From: a candidate division NC10 bacterium SPGG6
GTDB lineage: Bacteria; Methylomirabilota; Methylomirabilia; Methylomirabilales; CSP1-5
Direction: 5' to 3'
NCBI GenBank assembly: GCA_001643535.1
Contig: LXTG01000006.1
Coordinates: 1 to 11,646, forward strand
DNA: 11,646 bases
Notes under the pieces: model-generated
Seen by the model: the letters and a program-made list of their open reading frames with translations, nothing else
What the model was told of the DNA's origin: nothing
The model's database searches: none
Position numbers and translations under genes: made by a program
Shown: in pieces, positions 6,227 to 11,646 of the stretch
Layout: each line of letters opens with the position of its first letter
Position numbering within the stretch: position 1 is the first letter of the stretch

Positions 6227-7171
6227 TTACTGAACCGCACCGAGTAGTGTCACTACTGCCTGCTGAACTTTCAGATTGGCCCCGTCGACCGTGGAGGTCA
6301 ACGCATGCGTCACCCCGTCCCGCGCCCCCGCAACGATGGCCGCTCCAAGCATCGCCGCTTCATCCTCCGGGGTGTGCAGGAGGCGACGACCGGTAAGGGC
6401 CTGCAGGCAGGTCACCACGCCGTAGGCTCCCCAGTTGGAGATGGAACTCACCACGAGCACATCTGCCCGGATATCACAGCCGATACTCCCTCGACAGGGA
6501 CATCGACATCGTGCGCTGCGAAGTTGGGGTCCGACGTGAGGACCGACGAGGAGCCCAAAGCCCACCTCGTTCCCCCGATCCCCAACCGCGACGGTGAGGA
6601 TACCCCGATCCCGCGCGCCATCAAACAGCCCCCGGACAGATGCGTGACTTGCCGAGACGTCTCGGCCCCGCATATCGTGAATGACCCCCTTCGAATTAGG
6701 ACCCAGCTTCTCCACACTGATCAAGGTCGTCGGTTGAAGCTCCTCTAACAGACGATATCCGGCGCCCTCCTGACCACAAGGAAAAGGGAGAAGAGAGCAC
6801 TCCGCTCCTGTCACTTCCAGCACCGCCCGAAGCGGGTCCAGATTCCTCTCCTCCGAGATCACAACGGGTCGAGCCCCCAGGCCCAGATGCAGGGCCCGCG
6901 CCAGCACTGCTACTCCCAGGGGACCATCGGTCTCGCCACCGGGGAGTTCAGAGGCATCCCCTGCTCCGGTCAGGAGTAGGACGACATCCCCCGCCCTGAC
7001 CACCTCCGCCAGCCGAGAGGCACCCAGAAAGGTGAGGGGCGCCTTCTGGAGGCGTCGCGCCGCCCGGTACAACCGTTGGACATCCCCCCCACGAGTCCCC
7101 CACGGGAGGAGACAGATCTGATCCACGGCTTCACCGACCCCCGCTGCGCCCCCCACGCCTTTTCCTCTCAC
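6227..7171 (-). CDS. D-glutamate cyclase-like protein (DUF4392 family)
   Basis: The motifs fit the C-terminal catalytic domain of D-glutamate cyclase, which turns D-glutamate into 5-oxo-D-proline: LPGGETDGPLGVAVLARAL (76-94, with GETDG), EKLGPNSKG and MRGRDVS (154-173), VGDRGNEVGFG (196-206) and ISNWGAYGV (244-252). Cys222, 224, 226 and 232 form a CxCxCx5C cluster just before the ADVLVVSSISNWG strand and might bind a metal. The N-terminal DUF1445 domain of the mitochondrial enzyme is absent; residues 1-55 are a short unrelated leader, giving 314 residues. Translation starts at GTG, whose GTGA overlaps the TGA stop of the lipoprotein gene, implying coupling. It sits downstream of hyuA-hyuB. 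Family assignment is by motif only; activity on D-glutamate is inferred. Confidence 0.8.
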   Translation of the reverse strand: MRGKGVGGAAGVGEAVDQICLLPWGTRGGDVQRLYRAARRLQKAPLTFLGASRLAEVVRAGDVVLLLTGAGDASELPGGETDGPLGVAVLARALHLGLGARPVVISEERNLDPLRAVLEVTGAECSLLPFPCGQEGAGYRLLEELQPTTLISVEKLGPNSKGVIHDMRGRDVSASHASVRGLFDGARDRGILTVAVGDRGNEVGFGLLVGPHVGPQLRSARCRCPCRGSIGCDIRADVLVVSSISNWGAYGVVTCLQALTGRRLLHTPEDEAAMLGAAIVAGARDGVTHALTSTVDGANLKVQQAVVTLLGAVQ

Positions 7172-7686
7172 CGCACGGTCACCCGAGCCCGGAGGTGATT
7201 GCTCACCTGTCCCCTCCCATCGATCACAAAAATCTCATAGACGCGGATGCCGCTGATCTCTTCCTCAGTTTTCTCGGGTTCCACCATGCTCCCTTCATAC
7301 CCCCGCTTTTCGGAGCTGAGGAGCGAAAATCGACGTTTAATCCTGACGGTGATCCTCTCCTCCACGATCCCCTCTGTCTGCCCGAAATAGCGCCCGCGGC
7401 TGAGCACGATGGGCCGAAGCCCAGTCGTAAAGGTAAAGTCAGCCACCTCCCTTTTCAATCCAAGATAGACTTCCGTGATGTCCCCGTCTGGGTCTCGAAA
7501 ATCGAAGCGCAGGGTTACCTGTCCCCCTTTTTCCACCATGTGCGGCTCGATCCGGAAATTGCTGATCCGCGGGACCCCCGGGCCAGGCGCAGAGGGGGCA
7601 AACTTCGCCCCGGCGCACCCACTGGAGAGTGCCGCGGCCATCACCCACCCCAGGATGGCCCGTTTTCTCTCTGAGTATCTCATCAT
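7168..7686 (-). CDS. Predicted lipoprotein with Ig-like beta-sandwich
   Basis: A short basic N-region (RYSERKR), a hydrophobic helix (AILGWVMAAAL) and SSGC at residues 21-24 form a lipoprotein signal. The lipobox is imperfect, with Leu at -4 rather than -3, and Ala follows Cys24, compatible with outer-membrane sorting. The mature part opens with GVPRISNFRIEPHMVEKGG then QVTLRFDFRDPDGDITEVYL, a typical Ig-like or fibronectin-like strand pattern with a DPDGD turn. The C-terminal RVYEIFVIDGRGQVSN is another strand pair. Start: the open frame runs back to 7818 inside hyuB, but the signal peptide begins at the tandem ATGs at 7686/7683, 16 bases after the hyuB stop, with GAGAG nearby. The 3' end overlaps the cyclase-like gene by 4 bases. 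Binding partner and role are unknown; placement suggests a link to the hyuAB/cyclase pathway. Confidence 0.8.
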   Translation of the reverse strand: MMRYSERKRAILGWVMAAALSSGCAGAKFAPSAPGPGVPRISNFRIEPHMVEKGGQVTLRFDFRDPDGDITEVYLGLKREVADFTFTTGLRPIVLSRGRYFGQTEGIVEERITVRIKRRFSLLSSEKRGYEGSMVEPEKTEEEISGIRVYEIFVIDGRGQVSNHLRARVTVR

Positions 7687-7702
7687 AATACTCTCTGTCC
7701 CC

Positions 7703-9289
7703 TCATGGGCTCGCCTCTGTCGCCCCCCCGTGCCCACCTCCCCCGGGGGTTCGAACACTGATGATCTCTCCGGCATGGGCGTGGATCTGAAATTTGGAAT
7801 CAAGGGACCGTTCCCCACTCGAGGTCACGAGGATGCTCTCTCCCCCCTGACCGGATGTTCCTCCCTGGAGCCCATAGGGTCTAAACCGTCTCCGGTCCGA
7901 GAGGAGACCGACCGCGGCGTCGGTGAGCAGCCGAATATCACGCCGGATTCCATCCCCCCCTCGATATTTCCCCTGTCCGCCCGATCCGCGGCGGATCTCA
8001 TAGCGGAGAACTTGGAGGGGATAGGCGTGCTCCAAGGCCTCGATGGGGGTGTTCCGGGTGTTGGTCATATGGGTCTGTACCGCATCCATGCCGTCTCGTG
8101 TTGGCCGGGCCCCCATCCCTCCGGCGATGGTTTCATAATAGGCAAAATTCCGTCCGCGCTCAGGATCAAAGCCCCCGATCATCAGGTTGCTCATGGTCCC
8201 GGCACTCGCCGCGGGGATTCGATCGGGCAGGGCCTTGGCTAACGCCCCGAGGAGCACATCAACAATCCGCTGAGACATCTCTACATTCCCACCAGCCACG
8301 GCCGCAGGAGGCATCGCGTTGACGACCGTCCCCTCTGGAGCGATGACAGTCAGGGGGATCATGCATCCCGCATTGGAGGGAATTTCAAAGTCGACGAGAC
8401 AGCGAAAGACATAGAAGACGGCTGAGAGGGTCACGGCGTACACGGCGTTGATACTGCCAGCCACCTGCGGGGATGTCCCTGTAAAGTCGGTGACGGCTTG
8501 ATCCCCGCTGACGGTCACGGCCACGGTGATCCGAATGGGCTCGGTCGTAATGCCGTCATCGTCCAGGTAATCTTCGAACGGATAACAGCCATCCGGGATC
8601 CGCCGGATGGCCTCTCGGGTCATCCGCTCGGCGTACGTCTTGAGTTCCGCCATATAGTGGAGCGTCTCTTCTGCCCCGTAGCGAGCGACGATCTCGAGGA
8701 GCCGCCTCCGCCCCGTCTCGTTCGCCGCCAGCTGGGCCTCTAAATCCCCCTCCCGCTCCACGGGGGTCCGGACATTGGCCAGGAGGAGATCGAAAATGTC
8801 CCGATTCAGAATCCCTTCCCGCACCAGCATCACCGGTGGAATCCGAATCCCCTCCTGAAAGATCTCCGTGGCCACCGCCATGGAGCCTGGGGCCATCCCC
8901 CCCACGTCAGCGTGATGGGCCCGGTTCGCGACAAAGAAGAGGGGGGAAGGGTTTTCATCCCCGAAGACAGGGGAAATAAGGGTCATGTCGGGAAGATGGG
9001 TACCTCCGCGGTACGGATCGTTCAGGACTATGGTATCTCCGGGGCCGACGCGCCTCCCCCCTATCGCGCTCGTCACGGCTAAGGGCATGGAGCCGAGATG
9101 AACGGGGATATGGGCCGCCTGGGCGACCATCTCGCCCCTCCCGTCGAAGACGGCGCACGAGTAATCGCGCCGCTCCTTGATATTGGGGGAATGTCCGGTC
9201 CGACAGAGAGCAACCCCCATCTCTTCGGCAACCGAGGCGAAAAGATTCTTGAAGACCTCGAGCTTGATGGGATCGTATCCTCGTTTCAT
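7703..9289 (-). CDS. hyuB: Hydantoinase B/oxoprolinase subunit
   Basis: HyuB pairs with HyuA in ATP-dependent ring-opening enzymes (N-methylhydantoinase, 5-oxoprolinase) and related carboxylases. Family motifs run through the protein: HSPNIKERRDYSCAVFD (33-49), AAHIPVHLGSMP (58-69), NDPYRGGTHLPDMTLISPVF (90-109), ANRAHHADVGGMAPGSM (121-137), AGGMGARPTRDGMDAVQTH and NTRNTPIEALE in the C-terminal half, and RTPGGGGHGG at the end. The His/Asp-rich NDPYRGGTH and AHHAD segments are the likely metal or substrate site by family analogy. The length of 528 residues is normal. ATG is preceded by a strong AGGAG five bases upstream. It begins 10 bases after the hyuA stop, so the two are co-translated. No carboxylase gamma subunit is present, so acetone carboxylase is unlikely; the exact substrate is not determinable. 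Confidence 0.95.
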   Translation of the reverse strand: MKRGYDPIKLEVFKNLFASVAEEMGVALCRTGHSPNIKERRDYSCAVFDGRGEMVAQAAHIPVHLGSMPLAVTSAIGGRRVGPGDTIVLNDPYRGGTHLPDMTLISPVFGDENPSPLFFVANRAHHADVGGMAPGSMAVATEIFQEGIRIPPVMLVREGILNRDIFDLLLANVRTPVEREGDLEAQLAANETGRRRLLEIVARYGAEETLHYMAELKTYAERMTREAIRRIPDGCYPFEDYLDDDGITTEPIRITVAVTVSGDQAVTDFTGTSPQVAGSINAVYAVTLSAVFYVFRCLVDFEIPSNAGCMIPLTVIAPEGTVVNAMPPAAVAGGNVEMSQRIVDVLLGALAKALPDRIPAASAGTMSNLMIGGFDPERGRNFAYYETIAGGMGARPTRDGMDAVQTHMTNTRNTPIEALEHAYPLQVLRYEIRRGSGGQGKYRGGDGIRRDIRLLTDAAVGLLSDRRRFRPYGLQGGTSGQGGESILVTSSGERSLDSKFQIHAHAGEIISVRTPGGGGHGGATEASP

Positions 9290-9299
9290 CGTAACTCCT

Positions 9300-11276
9300 C
9301 TAAGGCTGCAGCCTTGTGAGGAGAAGATTGCCCCGCCCGTCCACGCTCCCCTCCCAGCCCGGTGGAATGAGGGTGGTCGCGCTCATCTCCACGACCAGGG
9401 CCGGCCCACCGATCCGGTTGGCCGCCTGCAAGGCCTCTCGGTCGAAGACAGGGGCCGAAACCCATCCGTCCTCGAAAAAGATTCTCCTTTCGCCGACGCA
9501 GGCCGCTCCAGAATCCGCCGTTCCCTCCTCCACATTGGCCAGGGGCGGCTTCTCCGTCCCACCCTTCACTCGAAGCCTGACCGTCACAATCTCGGTCTCC
9601 CGGATCGGATTGGCGTACCCATAACTTCTCCGGTGCAGATCGTGAAACCGAGACACGAAATCCTTGCCAAAGGGGACGCGAATCTCATAGGACTGGCCAA
9701 GGTAGCGCATGTCCAGGGAGGCCTCCGTCGTGATCGACTCCTCGGCAACTCCCTCGTCCTTCATCTCGTGCAGCCCTTGTTTCTTCAGGAGACTCACGTG
9801 CGCCTCGAGCTCCTCGAAGGGGGGGGTGGCGGTACCGCTCAAGAGCGTCTTGGCGTAATCCTTGACGACATCAGCCACCAACATCCCATACGCCGACAAC
9901 AGCCCCGCATGCAGCGGAACCAGCACCCACGGGATCGAGAGGGACTCAGCCAGGGCGCAGGCATGTAGTCCTCCCGCCCCGCCGAATGAGACGAGACAGA
10001 ACTCCTGGGGATCATACCCCCGCTCCACGGAAATGACGCGGATGGCCTTTTCCATCACGGCATTGGCCACCGTGACAACCCCTTCCGCCAGGCGCAGACG
10101 CTCCAGGTTCACTTGTCGGGCGAAGGCCTCGATCGCCGCCTCGGCGCGCTCCACCTCGAGCCGCATCTTCCCGCCGAGAAAGCGGTCCGGGTCCAGTCGT
10201 CCCAGGGTCAGATGCGCATCGGTGACAGTGAGTTTCTCTCCACGACCATAGCAAACCGGTCCGGGATCGGCCCCGGCGCTCTCAGGCCCCACGCGCAGGG
10301 CACCCCCTTCATCGATCCAGACCAACGATCCGCCGCCCGATCCCACGGTATGGATGTCGAGGAATGGAAGGCGAAGTGGCAGGTCCCCTATAACGGCCTC
10401 TGTGGTGATGCCAAGCTCGCCATCGACGAGAGAGACATCGGTGGAGGTCCCACCCATGTCGAATGTGATCACTTTGACAAAACCGGCCTCCCTCGCAATG
10501 GACGTGGCACCCACCACGCCCCCTGCAGGACCCGAGAGGATGGTCCGAACCGCTTCCTGGCGGGCCGTGGCCGCGGAGATGCTCCCGCCATTAGACTGCA
10601 TGATCCTGAGACGTTCCTTCCCGACCTCGCCCTCGAGCCGGCTCAGATAGCGATCCATCAACGGCGAGACGTAGGCGTTCACCACGGTGGTCGTGCACCG
10701 CTCGTACTCTCGATACTCTGGAAGGATCCGATGAGAGGCGGAGACCGGAATCCCGAGTTGCAAGGCCCGATGAAGGATCCGGGCCTCATGACTCGGGTTC
10801 GCATAGGAAAACAGAAGGCAGATGGCAATCGACTCGACCCCCTCCGCGGCCAGGTGGTTCAGGATGGGACTGAGGCTCTCGTCCTCGAGGGGCTCCAGGA
10901 CCCTTCCCCGGCAGTCCACCCGCTCCCGGATGCCGAAGCGGAGTGACCCAGGCACCAGGACGGGAGGCCGATCGACCATCAAATCGTAAAGGCGCAGGCG
11001 ATCCTGGCGGCCGATTTCCAACACATCTTCGAATCCGGCAGTGGTGATCAGGGCAACCCTCGCCCCCTTCCGCTCGAGCAGCGCGTTGGTCGCCACGGTG
11101 GAGCCATGGACCATCTGATATCCCTCTTCATCCCAGACCTCGTCCGCAAGCCCCTCAAGCACGCCCCGGGCCGGGTCGAGAGGGGTCGAAAGGACTTTCC
11201 GGGTCCACAGTCTCCCCCCGGCCACAAACACCAGGTCGGTGAAGGTGCCCCCGACGTCCACGCCGACATTCGTCAT
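9300..11276 (-). CDS. hyuA: Hydantoinase A/oxoprolinase subunit (ATP-binding)
   Basis: HyuA is the ASKHA-fold ATPase subunit that phosphorylates the lactam or imide substrate before HyuB-assisted opening. Visible motifs are GVDVGGTFTDLVF (5-17, phosphate 1), HGSTVATNALLERKGA (57-72), GGSISAATARQEAVRTILSGPAGG (split around 230-253), FDMGGTSTDVSLV (272-284, phosphate 2), HTVGSGGGSLVWID (309-322), GPESAGADPGPVCYGRG (330-346), FGGAGGLHACALAE (431-444) and a C-terminal hydantoinase domain (MRYLGQSYEI and GGPALVVE). At 658 residues it is complete. ATG has GAGGT six bases upstream. It heads the run hyuA-hyuB-lipoprotein-cyclase-galT, with a possible promoter near 11343-11372. The cyclase neighbour favours 5-oxoproline or a related lactam over hydantoin, but this is inference. 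Confidence 0.95.
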   Translation of the reverse strand: MTNVGVDVGGTFTDLVFVAGGRLWTRKVLSTPLDPARGVLEGLADEVWDEEGYQMVHGSTVATNALLERKGARVALITTAGFEDVLEIGRQDRLRLYDLMVDRPPVLVPGSLRFGIRERVDCRGRVLEPLEDESLSPILNHLAAEGVESIAICLLFSYANPSHEARILHRALQLGIPVSASHRILPEYREYERCTTTVVNAYVSPLMDRYLSRLEGEVGKERLRIMQSNGGSISAATARQEAVRTILSGPAGGVVGATSIAREAGFVKVITFDMGGTSTDVSLVDGELGITTEAVIGDLPLRLPFLDIHTVGSGGGSLVWIDEGGALRVGPESAGADPGPVCYGRGEKLTVTDAHLTLGRLDPDRFLGGKMRLEVERAEAAIEAFARQVNLERLRLAEGVVTVANAVMEKAIRVISVERGYDPQEFCLVSFGGAGGLHACALAESLSIPWVLVPLHAGLLSAYGMLVADVVKDYAKTLLSGTATPPFEELEAHVSLLKKQGLHEMKDEGVAEESITTEASLDMRYLGQSYEIRVPFGKDFVSRFHDLHRRSYGYANPIRETEIVTVRLRVKGGTEKPPLANVEEGTADSGAACVGERRIFFEDGWVSAPVFDREALQAANRIGGPALVVEMSATTLIPPGWEGSVDGRGNLLLTRLQP

Positions 11277-11342
11277 GCGCGTACCTCACGATCCGGATAT
11301 GGGGTCTACCCTACAGCCCATTCAGTCCGTTTCCTACAAGAA

Positions 11343-11372
11343 AGTATACCCTAGCAGTGCGGATATGGTCTA
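11343..11372 (-). promoter_or_regulatory. Possible sigma-70 promoter for the hyuA operon
   Basis: The -10 candidate TATACT (11343-11348) matches 5 of 6 consensus bases. The -35 candidate TAGACC (11367-11372) matches 4 of 6, with an 18-base spacer. The predicted start is near 11336, about 60 bases before the hyuA ATG. A 9-base word CGGATATGG occurs at 11294-11302 and again at 11360-11368, partly over the -35, and might be an operator. It is weak, based on consensus only. Confidence 0.35.
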
Positions 11373-11452
11373 GTGCCGCACCAACTATTTCTGGCTAACA
11401 TTCCGCTCTGGTGCGACACTTCCGCTAGGGGGGCAGGCCCCCCTTCGGCGCT
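11370..11452. repeat. Structured 82-base direct repeat, copy 1
   Basis: This is nearly identical to 11565-11646, with a few substitutions and one indel. It contains a 12-base inverted repeat AGTGCCGCACCA (11372-11383) with TGGTGCGACACT (11409-11420, one mismatch), then a G6/C6 hairpin (11427-11433 with 11438-11444). Its left end abuts the possible hyuA promoter. I see no coding potential in it. Confidence 0.9.
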
Positions 11453-11483
11453 CGGCTGTGCCCTCGCTGAGCACCCCCCAGGC

Positions 11484-11504
11484 GTAGGGGAGGCTCTCCC
11501 CTAC
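11484..11504. repeat. Perfect hairpin in the inter-repeat spacer
   Basis: GTAGGGGAG and CTCCCCTAC form a 9-bp stem around a GCT loop. It lies between the two 82-base repeats. A further inverted pair, AGTGCCCC (11513-11520) with GGGGCACT (11559-11566), frames the second half of the spacer. No T-tract follows, so it is not a clear terminator. Confidence 0.6.
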
Positions 11505-11564
11505 CACCCCTCAGTGCCCCTGGTTGTATGTTGCGAATCTTAGGAGAAGCGAGTTGGAGGGGCA

Positions 11565-11646
11565 CTAGTGCCGCACCAACTATTTCTTGCTAACATTCCC
11601 CTCTGGTGCGGCACTTCCGCTAGGGGGGCACCCCCCCTTCGGCGCT
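11565..11646. repeat. Structured 82-base direct repeat, copy 2
   Basis: This is the second copy, 195 bases from the first, running to the window edge, so it may extend further. Here the inverted repeat is perfect over 12 bases (11567-11578 with 11604-11615), and the G-rich hairpin (11622-11628 with 11632-11638) keeps its stem although the loop differs from copy 1. Confidence 0.9.

Noticed and set aside
7687..7818. N-terminal extension of the lipoprotein gene overlapping hyuB
   Set aside because: The extension bears no signal or domain and would bury the signal peptide internally. The tandem ATGs at 7686/7683 fit much better.
11427..11444. Intrinsic terminator in the G6/C6 hairpin of the repeats
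   Set aside because: The stem is strong but no T-tract follows on either strand, and no gene in view ends there.
11370..11646. CRISPR array from the two repeats at the right end
   Set aside because: There are only two copies, each 82 bases long, with a 112-base hairpin-rich spacer and no cas genes nearby. It does not fit CRISPR architecture.

Overview
This is an 11.6 kb piece of a GC-rich bacterial chromosome that looks like ordinary housekeeping and metabolic DNA. I see no phage, plasmid, transposase, CRISPR or RNA gene. The sigma-54 style promoter, type I glutamine synthetase with an adenylylation tyrosine, P-II protein with a uridylylation tyrosine, and lipoprotein signal peptide point to a Gram-negative-type, non-Firmicute bacterium. 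Short degenerate intergenic repeats (CTAGC and CAGTCAG types, TGAACCC heptads) also suit some environmental GC-rich lineages. Placement near Methylomirabilota (NC10) or deltaproteobacterial-type groups is a low-confidence guess.

Layout. Plus strand, 1-1067: the 3' part of a short-chain dehydrogenase/reductase (SDR) gene, then an uncharacterised protein with an EGNKRATA box. All remaining genes are on the minus strand. Reading them in transcription order, from the right end: a dispersed repeat region (about 11370-11646); a tight five-gene run hyuA-hyuB-lipoprotein-glutamate-cyclase-like-galT (11276 to 5198); a 625-base repeat-rich intergenic region that carries a convincing sigma-54 promoter and two NtrC-like sites; glnB-glnA (4572 to 2653) ending at a strong hairpin; a divergent HAD-like protein (2529 to 1858); and a HEAT/TPR protein (1655 to 1080) that converges on the plus-strand unknown gene.

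How the genes fit together. glnB and glnA form a nitrogen assimilation unit, probably switched on by sigma-54 and an NtrC-type activator. The five-gene run joins the two subunits of an ATP-dependent hydantoinase/5-oxoprolinase to a protein with the motifs of the D-glutamate cyclase (DUF4392) family. The cyclase family makes 5-oxo-D-proline and oxoprolinases open 5-oxoproline, so a linked pyroglutamate or D-glutamate pathway is a reasonable hypothesis. The lipoprotein between them (4-base stop/start overlap with the cyclase gene) and the terminal galT are unexplained partners.

Most worth a second look: the hyuAB-lipoprotein-cyclase operon, the sigma-54/NtrC control region of glnB, the inverted heptad arrays between glnB and glnA, the two 82-base structured repeats at the right end, and the HAD protein that lacks most expected catalytic residues.
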